From Desulfobulbaceae bacterium (GTDB taxonomy: Bacteria > Desulfobacterota > Desulfobulbia > Desulfobulbales > SURF-16): 17,297 nt of DNA. The translations under genes and the position numbers were made by a program. Position 1 is the first letter of the stretch, and every line of letters begins with the position of its first letter. The stretch is taken from NCBI GenBank assembly GCA_023230525.1, contig JALNXE010000093.1, positions 1 to 17,297 on the forward strand. Direction: 5' to 3'. The notes under the pieces were generated by a model. It saw nothing but the letters and a program-made list of their open reading frames with translations. It searched no databases and was not told where the DNA came from. This document shows, piece after piece, positions 7,407 to 15,193 of this stretch.

Positions 7407-9205
7407 ATAACCTGATTGATGACGTATTCGCCGAATTTGCCGATGGCGATGAAGATTTGCGCGCGCTCCATTCCGCCCTGGCCGAGATCCTGCCCGAAGC
7501 ATCACTGACCCTTTATGGGGAGAACGGCGCTGTGGTGCCGCCGTCTCAATCAAGACATCCTGCCGATATACTTCTCCAGTTGCAGGAACATACCAGATCA
7601 GGGACGGGCTTTAACAGTCTCCGTCTGCTCGGCAACAGATGGATACATGGCATCCGGGTTGCCGATTGCCGCGCACTGCTGGTGCTCCAGACTGAAGGTC
7701 TGGACGAGGATTTAGGCAGGAACCCCCGTCTTGCCCGGCTCTATCATAATTGCGTGAAACTGGCCTTGCTCCGTTGCCTGCATCATGAAGCGATAATTGA
7801 AAACGAGCAGCTTAACCGCCGGATGCTGGTTGTCAGCAGTAAACATACCAAGCTGCTCGATGATAACCACCAGCAATTCCTGCTGATCCGGGAAAAGGAA
7901 AAGGAATACGCCAAAAAACTGGAGAGCGAGATTGCCAGCCAGACGAAACAGCTCAGGGAGGCCAATGCCAGCCTGGAAGCGGCAAGTCGCTTGAAAAGTG
8001 AGTTTCTGGCCAATATGAGCCATGAACTGCGCACACCCATGAATGCTATCATCGGCTTCAGCGGGCTGCTGCTGGAAACGGATTTAAGCGCGGAACAACG
8101 GGAATTTACCGAAACAATCGGCAAGGCCGCCTCAAGTTTGCTGGTGCTCATCAATGATATTCTTGATCTGGCCAAGATTGAGGCTGGGAAACTTGAGCTT
8201 GATCCCGCGCCCTTCCAGTTGCGGAGCCTGGTGAAAAATGTGGAGGCCATGTTCCGTTCCCAGGCCTTGCGCAAGGAAAACAAGTTGTTTTATCAGGTTG
8301 ATCCCGCTCTTCCGGCAAGTATCATCGGGGATGAGAACAGGCTCCGCCAGATTCTGGTCAATCTGGTGGGCAACTCCCTGAAATTCACCAGCAGGGGTGA
8401 TATTACCATTAAAGTGGACAGGGTGCAGGAGGATGAGCAGCAGGTCAAGCTGCGATTTGCAGTAAATGACACCGGTATCGGCATCCCCCCTGACCGGCAG
8501 AAGGCGATATTCGAGAAGTTTACCCAGGCGGATGGCTCGACCACCCGCAAGTATGGCGGCACCGGCCTGGGGCTGGCCATCACCAGTCAGCTGGTCAACC
8601 TGATGAACGGCTCGATTGAGCTTGAAAGCGCTGCCAACCAGGGCAGCACCTTCAGTTTTGTCATTTCCCTGCAAAAGGACATTGCGCCGGCTGACAGTCT
8701 GCTGCGGAGCGGGGCTCCTGGTGCAGGATCTGCCGAGGCGGGCGACAGGGAAAAGCCTGGGCAACCGCGGATGGAAGATGCCCCGGTTCAGGGTGATCTC
8801 AAAGTGCTGGCGGTGGAGGATAATATCGTCAACCAGCGGCTGATAACCTTATTGTTGAAAAAAGCCGGCTGCCAGGCCGATATTGCCGGAGATGGCCTGC
8901 AGGCCCTGGAAATGCTGAAAACCCATCATTATGATTTTGTCCTGATGGATGTGCAGATGCCCAATATGGATGGGCACGCCGCCACCCGCAGGATACGGGA
9001 ACTCGAGGCCTCGGCGGACAGGGATGATTACGCAACCCTTGCCGGGCGCGCCAGGCCGCTCTATGTCGTCGGGCTCACTGCCCATGCCCGGAAAGAGGAT
9101 GAACGGCAATGTTATGATGCGGGCATGGACGGTTTTCTCACCAAGCCCATCATCAAAGATCAACTGATCGCTCTCATAGAGAAGATAAGGTCGCAGAAAG
9201 TATGA
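7403..9205 (+). CDS. Soluble hybrid histidine kinase (HisKA-HATPase-REC)
   Basis: A 600-residue cytoplasmic kinase with no membrane segment. Residues 1-~130 are an unrecognised N-terminal sensory region. A coiled coil spans ~160-200. HisKA follows with FLANMSHELRTPMNAIIGFS (phosphoacceptor His207), then the HATPase with N box ENRLRQILVNLVGNSLKFT (311-329), DTGIG (356-360), FEKFTQAD (370-377) and GGTGLG (385-390). A linker with many G and P residues leads to a receiver starting KVLAVEDN (467-474), with phospho-acceptor Asp516 in LMDVQMPNMDG and the conserved Lys in TKP near the end. The chain is complete, so it should autophosphorylate and pass phosphate to its own receiver, then to a separate Hpt such as the one encoded two genes upstream. 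AGGA lies six bases before the ATG, and both ends overlap neighbours by four bases (ATGA), which couples it to HDOD and cheB. Confidence 0.95.
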   Translation: MNNLIDDVFAEFADGDEDLRALHSALAEILPEASLTLYGENGAVVPPSQSRHPADILLQLQEHTRSGTGFNSLRLLGNRWIHGIRVADCRALLVLQTEGLDEDLGRNPRLARLYHNCVKLALLRCLHHEAIIENEQLNRRMLVVSSKHTKLLDDNHQQFLLIREKEKEYAKKLESEIASQTKQLREANASLEAASRLKSEFLANMSHELRTPMNAIIGFSGLLLETDLSAEQREFTETIGKAASSLLVLINDILDLAKIEAGKLELDPAPFQLRSLVKNVEAMFRSQALRKENKLFYQVDPALPASIIGDENRLRQILVNLVGNSLKFTSRGDITIKVDRVQEDEQQVKLRFAVNDTGIGIPPDRQKAIFEKFTQADGSTTRKYGGTGLGLAITSQLVNLMNGSIELESAANQGSTFSFVISLQKDIAPADSLLRSGAPGAGSAEAGDREKPGQPRMEDAPVQGDLKVLAVEDNIVNQRLITLLLKKAGCQADIAGDGLQALEMLKTHHYDFVLMDVQMPNMDGHAATRRIRELEASADRDDYATLAGRARPLYVVGLTAHARKEDERQCYDAGMDGFLTKPIIKDQLIALIEKIRSQKV

Positions 9206-10338
9206 CTGCACGGAAAATACGGGTGCTGGTGGTGGATGATACGGTCCTCTACCGCAAGGTATTGAGTGACATCCTGGCCAAAATTCCCGACGTTGAGGTG
9301 GTCGGCACGGCAAGTAACGGCAGGATTGCCCTGGCCAAGATTGACCAGCTCAAACCCGATCTGCTGACCCTTGATTTTGAGATGCCTGAAATGGATGGCC
9401 TGACCACCCTGCGCGAACTGCAGCGGTTAAAGCTTGATGTGGCGGTGGTCATGGTCAGCGCCCATACCAGTGAAGGTGCGGCCGTCACCATTAAGGCGCT
9501 GGAGGGGGGGGCCTTTGACTTTATTACCAAACCGGACGGCACCTCACTGGAACAGAACCGCGAGTCCCTGCTGCGGCAGCTGCGGCCGGTTATGCAAAGC
9601 GTGTCCACCAGGAAGCTGCTGCGCTCGACCCTCAGCGGTGCAAGGGTGCCGTCTTCGCCAAGGCCGGCCCCGCCGGTGCGGCCCGCCGCGGCAGCCGGGA
9701 TGCCGGCAAAGCCGCCGGGCACTTCGCCGGCCGGGCAGCCGCCCAGGATCGTTGCTGCCGCGCCTGGCAGGATTGCCATTGTCGCCATAGGCGTGTCAAC
9801 CGGCGGCCCCAATGCCCTGGCGGAAGTCATTCCAAAACTGCCGGCGGCCTTCCGGGTGCCGGTGGTCATTGTCCAGCATATGCCGCCGGTCTTCACCAAG
9901 GCCCTGGCTGATTCGCTTAACCAGAAAAGCGTGCTGCACGTTACCGAGGCCCGGGATGAGGAACAGCTGCTGGCTGGCAATGTGTATCTGGCGCCCGGCG
10001 CCAAACAGATGAAGGTGGTGAAGAGGGCGGGGGGGGAGTTCCTGCAGCTGACCGATGATCCGCCGGAGAATCACTGCCGGCCGTCGGTTGACTATCTCTT
10101 CCGGTCGGTGGCGTCCGTGTATGGCAACCGGTCCCTTGGGGTGATCATGACCGGCATGGGCTCCGACGGGGTAAAAGGGCTGCAGCTGATGAAACAGCAG
10201 GGAGCCCAGGTGATTGCCCAGGACCAGGCAAGCTGTGTCGTTTTCGGCATGCCCATGGAGGCGATCAAGGCGGGAGTTGCTGATGTGATCGTGCCGTTGC
10301 CGCAGATTGCCGCAGAAATTACCAATCGGGTTAAATAA
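9202..10338 (+). CDS. cheB: Chemotaxis protein-glutamate methylesterase/glutamine deamidase CheB
   Basis: CheB removes methyl groups from chemoreceptor glutamates and deamidates glutamines, and is activated by phosphorylation. The 378-residue protein has the full two-domain layout. The receiver (1-~120) has VVDDT at 10-14, Asp58 in LTLDFEMPEMDG and TKP near 109-111. A flexible linker rich in A, P and G runs ~148-185. The methylesterase domain has a complete catalytic triad: Ser199 in GVSTGGP, His226 in VQHMPP and Asp322 in MTGMGSDG. The start overlaps the kinase stop (ATGA at 9202), and the stop overlaps cheR by one base (TAATG). Its receiver is a likely output of the relay formed by the kinase and Hpt, since no cheA is present. 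Confidence 0.96.
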   Translation: MTARKIRVLVVDDTVLYRKVLSDILAKIPDVEVVGTASNGRIALAKIDQLKPDLLTLDFEMPEMDGLTTLRELQRLKLDVAVVMVSAHTSEGAAVTIKALEGGAFDFITKPDGTSLEQNRESLLRQLRPVMQSVSTRKLLRSTLSGARVPSSPRPAPPVRPAAAAGMPAKPPGTSPAGQPPRIVAAAPGRIAIVAIGVSTGGPNALAEVIPKLPAAFRVPVVIVQHMPPVFTKALADSLNQKSVLHVTEARDEEQLLAGNVYLAPGAKQMKVVKRAGGEFLQLTDDPPENHCRPSVDYLFRSVASVYGNRSLGVIMTGMGSDGVKGLQLMKQQGAQVIAQDQASCVVFGMPMEAIKAGVADVIVPLPQIAAEITNRVK

Positions 10339-11165
10339 TGAAGGTCACGCCGGAGGAGTTGCAGCGGCTTGCCCGATTTGTCCATGATAAGTGCGGCATC
10401 GTCCTCGATTCCTCCAAGGCATATCTGGTTGAATCCCGGCTGCTGCCCCTGCTCAGAGAAAAAAATCTCACCTCATTCGGCGATCTTTACAATCAGGCGG
10501 TGCGCAGCCCGGAGCTGGCAAATCGCATCGTTGACGCCATCAGCACCAATGAAACATCATTTTTCCGGGACCAGCGGCCGTTTGAACTGCTGAAATTCAA
10601 GATTGTCCCGGATGTGCTGGATGCAACCTCCCGTTCCGGGGCAGGAGGCAAATCCGTGAGTATCTGGAGTGCCGCCTGTTCCACCGGGCAGGAGGTTTAC
10701 ACCATTGCCGTAACCCTGCATGAGCTGCTGGGCGGTTCCATCTCGCAATACCGCATCAAGATTTCCGGCACCGATATTTCCGATACGGCCATCGTGCAGG
10801 CCAGCCGCGGCATATACTCACAGTTTGAGATCGGCCGCGGTTTTCCGCAGAATATGCTGAAGAAATATTTTGTGCCGGATGGCTTGAGCTGGCGGGTCAA
10901 GGATGAACTGCGGTCCATGACGTTTTTTAGAAAGATTAACCTGATGGAGCCCTTTGGCGCCATGGGGAAATTTGATATCATTTTTTGCCGCAATGTGGCC
11001 ATTTACTTCAGTCAGCCCAATCGGAAATCACTTTTTGATCGCATTGCCGCCCAGCTTCATCCCCACGGCGCCCTGATCATCGGGTCAACGGAATCGCTTT
11101 TCGGCGTGACGGATCGTTTTGTCCGCCGCGAGTATCATAATTCGGTCTTCTATTCCTTGAAATAA
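10338..11165 (+). CDS. cheR: Chemoreceptor glutamate methyltransferase CheR
   Basis: CheR uses S-adenosylmethionine to methylate glutamates on chemoreceptors and opposes CheB. The 275-residue protein has the helical N-domain (1-~65), then STNETSFFRD (69-78), the SAM-binding loop WSAACSTGQEVYTIA (110-124), GTDIS (144-148) and FCRNVAIYF (216-224). All are family hallmarks, and the length is typical of single-domain CheR. No TPR or pentapeptide-docking extension is present. It begins within the cheB stop codon, so the pair is translationally coupled. The target receptors are not encoded here. CheB/CheR pairs without CheA may also modify receptors of an alternative, non-motility chemosensory system. 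Confidence 0.96.
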   Translation: MKVTPEELQRLARFVHDKCGIVLDSSKAYLVESRLLPLLREKNLTSFGDLYNQAVRSPELANRIVDAISTNETSFFRDQRPFELLKFKIVPDVLDATSRSGAGGKSVSIWSAACSTGQEVYTIAVTLHELLGGSISQYRIKISGTDISDTAIVQASRGIYSQFEIGRGFPQNMLKKYFVPDGLSWRVKDELRSMTFFRKINLMEPFGAMGKFDIIFCRNVAIYFSQPNRKSLFDRIAAQLHPHGALIIGSTESLFGVTDRFVRREYHNSVFYSLK

Positions 11166-11183
11166 AAGACCGCAGGAGAAGAT

Positions 11184-11543
11184 GTGACTAAGGAAAGAAG
11201 AAGACATCCCCGGGTTGATTTTGTCGTGCAGGCCTCCTTTACCGCAGGAGGCCAGCTGCGCACGGATCATCGATGTGAAAATATCAGCATGTCAGGGCTT
11301 TTTCTCCGCACCGACGCCCCTCTGCCGGTGGGCACGCTGGGCAACCTGTTGATCGTGCTGGTCTGCGGCGAGGAGCGTATTGAGGTGCGGGCCGAATGCA
11401 GAGTAAGCCGGGTGATGGGGGCGGCGAGCGGCCAGGCATTCGGCATGGGGCTCGAATATGTCAGTCTTGATCCTGACAGCTCCATCGCCCTGTACAATGT
11501 GGTAAAGTATCAGGGCGGCCTGGATCAGGAAGAGAGCCAATGA
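11184..11543 (+). CDS. PilZ domain protein, candidate c-di-GMP receptor
   Basis: A 119-residue single PilZ domain, the commonest bacterial c-di-GMP sensor. Both ligand motifs are intact: RxxxR as RRHPR (residues 6-10) and the D/NxSxxG motif as NISMSG (33-38), so binding is expected. The start is GTG 11184, with AGGAG five bases upstream; the nearby ATG at 11182 is followed at once by a stop in its own frame. It follows cheR by 18 bp and its stop overlaps the next gene (ATGATGA at 11540). Its position suggests that c-di-GMP level is fed into the output of the methylation and phosphorelay proteins; the partner is unknown. Confidence 0.9.
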   Translation: MTKERRRHPRVDFVVQASFTAGGQLRTDHRCENISMSGLFLRTDAPLPVGTLGNLLIVLVCGEERIEVRAECRVSRVMGAASGQAFGMGLEYVSLDPDSSIALYNVVKYQGGLDQEESQ

Positions 11544-13186
11544 TGACACAGAAAATATCACTGGATGATGTGCTGGCCGAGCTGCGGCATGTGGTTGCCG
11601 CAGGCGACATCATCAAAGGCACCATCCTCCTCAATCATTTCGACCAGCTTGATGCCAAGGGCCAGAATCAGTTTCTCGCCCATCTGGCAGGGCTGGAAGG
11701 GGAGTTTGTCATCACCCTGCTGGCCAGGCTGCTGGAAAGGGGAAAGGAGATTGCCATACCCCAGGCGGTTATCCGCAATCTGCTGCTGGGCCGGGTGATG
11801 AAGAGTCCCCGGCAGCTGTTGAACCTGCTGACCGGCGAACAGGTGCGGCAGAAACAGGTATTTGTCGAGCTGGCCGGAGAGATTCAGTATGACGAGGCCA
11901 TCCCGGTTCTGGAGGAGATCCTCGCCACCACCACCGATGACTTGGCGCTGATGAAGGCCTGCCTTATTGCCCTGGGTAATATCGGCGATCCGGCGCCCAC
12001 CAACACCTTGAGTGATTTTCTCTATTCCGGCCACCGGGAACTGGTTATCGCCGCCATCAACGCCCTGTCCAACATCGATACCCCCACCTCGGTGCAGCGT
12101 CTGGTTGAGCGCATGGGTACGGACAGTGATCTTGACCTCATCATCATTGACGCCCTGGCCAATCTGCAGGATGCCCTGGCCCTGGAGCAGCTCAATAAGG
12201 AACTCAACTCAGCGCACGCCTATATCAGAAATCATGTGAAAAGCAGGCTGGCCAGGATCGGCGCCAAGGCCATTCCCATGCTGGTGGCCAATCTGGCGAG
12301 CCCGGATGCCGATCTGCTGGTCCATTCGCTCAACGTACTTGGCTACATCGGGGACATCAGCGCAGTGCGGGCGATACGCAAGCTGCTGCACGAGGAACCG
12401 CCAGATGCCAATGTCCGCTTTGCCGCTTATGAAGCCCTGGGCATGATGCCCCTGGCCAAGGGGGCCTATGTGCTGGCGGAAGGATTGGCTGATCCGGTTG
12501 ATCAGGTGCGCATTGCGGCAGCCAGGGCCATTGAATGGAACTGCGACGACATCCTGATTGCCGGGGTGCAGAATCTGGTGGGGCAGGGCGGCAGGGACGC
12601 CGAACATGTGGTGGAGGCCTTTCTCAATTCCGAATCCCACAAAATCGTCTTCAGCATTATCGATCTGGCCGCGTTTCAGGATCTGGCCGTGAAATTTTTA
12701 AACAGCAAGGCCCATCCTGAGCTGAAAAAACGCTATGCGGAACTGTTCAGGGACAAGGGCTACGGTGAGCTGGCGGACAAACTGGTGGCTGACAAGATTG
12801 GCGGGCTGGAGAAGAAACTGCTGGTGTTTGCGGTTGATGATTCCAGGATGATTCTCTCCATTTACAAAAATACCCTGTACCAGCTCGGCATGGAATCGCA
12901 GCTGTTTGAGTTTCCGGCCCCGGCCATTGAAAAAGCCATTGCCCATAAACCGGACGTACTGCTGACTGATCTGAACATGCCTGACATTACCGGCATTGAG
13001 TTGACCCGGCAGCTGCGGGCCCTTTACTCTCCCCGGGACCTGCCGATTATCATGGTGACGACCCAGAGTGACAGCCCTGACCATCGGGAGGCCTATGAGG
13101 TGGGAGTCAATATGATCCTGTCAAAGCCTTTTACCGCCGAACAGCTGGGGGCGGCAATACAAGAGGTGCTGCAGAAGAAAGGATGA
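11540..13186 (+). CDS. HEAT-repeat protein with C-terminal response-regulator receiver
   Basis: A 548-residue two-part protein. Residues ~100-415 form HEAT-like helical pairs (for example LALMKACLIALGNIGDPAP, HSLNVLGYIGDISAVRAIRK, VRFAAYEALG), a curved scaffold normally used for protein binding. Residues ~1-100 are helical and unassigned. A complete CheY-like receiver occupies ~426-548: VDDS with Asp433-Asp434, Asp477 in LLTDLNMPD, Thr507 in MVTTQ and Lys529 in SKPF. The protein has no DNA-binding or enzymatic output domain, so phosphorylation most likely changes what the HEAT scaffold binds. The first ATG overlaps the PilZ stop; the second, directly after it, is an equally possible start. 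This is the last gene of the cluster and a candidate end point of the phosphorelay. Confidence 0.9.
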   Translation: MMTQKISLDDVLAELRHVVAAGDIIKGTILLNHFDQLDAKGQNQFLAHLAGLEGEFVITLLARLLERGKEIAIPQAVIRNLLLGRVMKSPRQLLNLLTGEQVRQKQVFVELAGEIQYDEAIPVLEEILATTTDDLALMKACLIALGNIGDPAPTNTLSDFLYSGHRELVIAAINALSNIDTPTSVQRLVERMGTDSDLDLIIIDALANLQDALALEQLNKELNSAHAYIRNHVKSRLARIGAKAIPMLVANLASPDADLLVHSLNVLGYIGDISAVRAIRKLLHEEPPDANVRFAAYEALGMMPLAKGAYVLAEGLADPVDQVRIAAARAIEWNCDDILIAGVQNLVGQGGRDAEHVVEAFLNSESHKIVFSIIDLAAFQDLAVKFLNSKAHPELKKRYAELFRDKGYGELADKLVADKIGGLEKKLLVFAVDDSRMILSIYKNTLYQLGMESQLFEFPAPAIEKAIAHKPDVLLTDLNMPDITGIELTRQLRALYSPRDLPIIMVTTQSDSPDHREAYEVGVNMILSKPFTAEQLGAAIQEVLQKKG

Positions 13187-13453
13187 TACCCTGGCCGGGC
13201 TTTTTCTCATCTGTCCTGGAGGAATCTGCGGCAACGATGAAAGCGGCACACCAATGATCGCGGGCATGGCCCGCTCCTTCAATAACAAAAACGGTACATT
13301 AGTAATTTCTATCTCCCTTAGTATTTTCCAAGTCCCTAAGAAAAAAGTCTTGTCCCTTTTCCGCTGTGATTTTTTCAAATAGACGACATGTAAATTTCAA
13401 TCAGATGAGATAAAACTTGCAATTAGACGCCATTGTTCTTGCGATCAGCCGTT
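13187..13453. other. Intergenic region between signalling cluster and DUF4143 ATPase
   Basis: No credible gene. It contains the weak terminator above, a perfect 6-bp hairpin GCGGGC-ATG-GCCCGC at 13260-13274 without a T run, and an A+T-rich stretch (13290-13440) with recurring TCCCT motifs. This is where the conserved gene block gives way to accessory genes. Confidence 0.6.
13189..13207 (+). terminator. Possible weak terminator after the signalling cluster
   Basis: Just past the stop at 13186, CCC (13189-13191) can pair with GGG (13197-13199), followed by CTTTTTCT. The stem is short, so this is a tentative operon end. Confidence 0.3.
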
Positions 13454-14701
13454 ATGAAAAACGATAATTTATATCCCCGCTATCTCCGTTCTCGTGTTGT
13501 GGAAGTATTGGCTGATACGCCTGTGGTGTTGATTCATGGGCCGCGGCAGTGCGGAAAGACGACCTTGGCTCGACTGATCGGGGATGAAGGGAAGTTTGTT
13601 TATTTCACTTTTGATGACGATGTGCAGCGGGCGGCAGCGCAGGCGGATCCGGTCGGTTATGTGGCAGATCTGCCGGAGCGGGCAGTGCTTGACGAAGTGC
13701 AGCGGGCACCGGAGTTGTTCACCTCTTTGAAGGCGGAGGTGGATAGTCGGCGGGAACCCGGTCGGTTCATCCTGACGGGCTCGGCAAATGTGCTGCTGGT
13801 GCCCAGGCTGGCCGATTCGCTTGCCGGCCGCATGGAAATCCTGAAGCTACACCCTTTGTCTCAAGCAGAACTTGCCGGTGAAGATTCCAGTTTCCTGTCA
13901 ATGCTGTTTAAAGCTTCCTTCCGGGCAGGACCAACCGGACAGCGACTGGGCATGGTGCTGGCCGAGCGGGTAGTGGCCGGAGGCTATCCGCCCGCACTGG
14001 CGCGTGCCACACCACGACGGCGGATGGCATGGTATCGAGATTATGCCGACACGTTGATTCTGCGCGATATCCGTGACCTGGCGCGTATCAGCGCGTTGGA
14101 GGCCTTGCCGCGTCTGTTGGCTCTGGCCGCCGGGCAGACGGCGTGTCTGGTGAATATATCCAAACTCGCCGCCCCTTTTCAGATGAGCCGTCCCACTATT
14201 CGTGAATATATGACGCTGCTGTCGCGGATCTTTTTGCTGGAAGAACTGCCCCCCTGGCACGGCAATCGGATGAAACGTCTCATCAAAACGCCCAAACTCC
14301 ATCTGGGTGATACCGGACTGGCCTGTGCGCTGCTTGGCCTGGATGCGGAAATGCTGTGGAAGGATCGTGCTGTCTTCGGGCGGCTTCTGGAGACCTTCAT
14401 CTATCAAGAGTTGCGACGGCATGCAAGCTGGCAGGAGGAGACGATAATCTTCAGCCATTTCCGTGATAAGGACAAGGTCGAAGTAGATGTAGTTCTGGAA
14501 TCCGGTGGCCGTGTGGCCGGCGTTGAAGTGAAGGCCGCTGCGACGGTAACGAGTGATGATTTCAAAGGACTGCGTAAACTTCAGGATGCCGTACAGGAAA
14601 GGTTCGCCGCAGGTGTAGTGTTATATGACGGTGGGTCAGTTGTGCCATTTGGGAGCAATCTGTATGCCGTCCCCATATCCTGTCTTTGGCAGACAAACTG
14701 A
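13454..14701 (+). CDS. AAA_14/DUF4143 ATP-binding protein
   Basis: A 415-residue member of the widespread family that couples an AAA_14 P-loop ATPase to a C-terminal DUF4143 domain. Walker A is GPRQCGKTT (29-37), Walker B is AVLDEVQ (77-83) and the sensor stretch is FILTGS (105-110). A helical winged-helix-like segment lies near 235-265, followed by LHLGDTGLACALLG. The C-terminal part has a PD-(D/E)XK-like arrangement: Asp345, then Glu358-Val-Lys360 in GVEVKAA. Function is not established for the family, which is typically patchily distributed and linked to mobile or accessory DNA; nuclease activity is only a possibility. The start is uncertain: ATG 13454 gives the usual N-terminus (MKNDNLYPRYL) but has no ribosome-binding site, and a TTG at 13433 is an alternative. 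It is transcribed alone. Confidence 0.88.
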   Translation: MKNDNLYPRYLRSRVVEVLADTPVVLIHGPRQCGKTTLARLIGDEGKFVYFTFDDDVQRAAAQADPVGYVADLPERAVLDEVQRAPELFTSLKAEVDSRREPGRFILTGSANVLLVPRLADSLAGRMEILKLHPLSQAELAGEDSSFLSMLFKASFRAGPTGQRLGMVLAERVVAGGYPPALARATPRRRMAWYRDYADTLILRDIRDLARISALEALPRLLALAAGQTACLVNISKLAAPFQMSRPTIREYMTLLSRIFLLEELPPWHGNRMKRLIKTPKLHLGDTGLACALLGLDAEMLWKDRAVFGRLLETFIYQELRRHASWQEETIIFSHFRDKDKVEVDVVLESGGRVAGVEVKAAATVTSDDFKGLRKLQDAVQERFAAGVVLYDGGSVVPFGSNLYAVPISCLWQTN

Positions 14702-15051
14702 TGTCTTGCAGCGAAGAATTCCTGGTAATTGGAGTATACGTGTTTTCGGGGCTAGAATATTGTCTGTTTCGCAAAAACAGCAGATCGTCGGAATAAGAGA
14801 ACAATAACAGCCCGATAAGAGAGACGTTTTTCAGATTATAATCTGGAGATGTCCCTCTTGTTGCTATGGCTCGGTTTCATAACAAGCGTGGCTAAACGGG
14901 CTCAGAAAGAAGGTCAAGTTGCGGTATTATTGTCAGGCATTTTCCTTGCCAGAATAAATCTCAATTGAAGAGAGCCTTAAAAGAAAATTTTTAGCCAGCA
15001 AAAAGGCTGGATAAAAACTGCCTGAGTGATATTATCTGTTTAAATCGCTGG
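14702..15051. other. Non-coding stretch with several hairpins before the cassette array
   Basis: About 350 bp with no credible gene. Hairpins are CTGTTT-cgcaa-AAACAG (14764-14780), the nested structure at 14817-14859 (separate entry) and CCAGC-n6-GCTGG (14995-15010). None has a good T run. It is A+T-rich compared with the genes to the left. It may be a worn cassette without an open frame or a leader of the array. Confidence 0.5.
14817..14859. repeat. Nested inverted repeat around a perfect 14-bp palindrome
   Basis: CAGATTATAATCTG (14832-14845) is a perfect palindrome. It is enclosed by AAGAGAGAC (14817-14825) and GTCCCTCTT (14851-14859), complementary except for one position. The nested arrangement suggests a folded single strand or an operator. 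No T run follows and the function is unknown. Confidence 0.5.
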
Positions 15052-15121
15052 ATATAACTTTTCCAGACTCCAAATGGGCGCAAAGCTCTGCGTCTTTTCG
15101 GATGTCAACACTTGGTTGGGC
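15052..15121 (+). other. attC-like site preceding cassette 1
   Basis: The left box ATATAAC (15052-15058, off consensus at one position) and the right box GTTGGGC (15115-15121, perfect GTTRRRY) enclose an imperfect stem. GACTCCAAATGGGCGCA (15066-15082) faces TGCGTCTTTTCGGATGTC (15089-15106) over a six-base loop, with bulged bases at 15099 and 15103. The 70-bp length suits a short attC. The bulges are on the right arm rather than the usual left, so it is a little atypical. Recombination would fall between G15115 and T15116. Confidence 0.58.
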
Positions 15122-15158
15122 GGCTAAGCCCCACTATTCGAACTTTCGATGCCGCCCA
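15117..15158 (+). repeat. Leader hairpin at the start of cassette 1, third copy of the core-box motif
   Basis: TGGGCGGC (15117-15124), which overlaps the cassette's start box, pairs perfectly with GCCGCCCA (15151-15158). The same GCCGCCCA recurs at 15963-15970 in the downstream attC. In the transcript it would form an 8-bp hairpin ~20 bases before the ribosome-binding site (GGAGG, 15179-15183). It may be a relic of a lost site or a translation control element. Confidence 0.5.
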
Positions 15159-15193
15159 GACACATTTAACGCGATCTTGGAGGAATAGCGAGA

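Noticed and set aside
13121..13378. 85-codon minus-strand frame spanning the end of the HEAT-receiver gene and the following gap
   Set aside because: It partly overlaps a real gene in antisense and has no recognisable domain or convincing start.
13451..14626. DUF4143 gene as a further integron cassette (GTTATGA at 13451, or GTTATAT at 14620 complementing the ATATAAC box)
   Set aside because: GTTATGA does not fit GTTRRRY and has no attC-like fold before it; GTTATAT at 14620 lies inside the intact C-terminal coding sequence. Both look like chance matches.
14562..14804. 80-codon minus-strand frame at the end of the DUF4143 gene
   Set aside because: Mostly antisense to a real gene with no family resemblance or ribosome-binding site.
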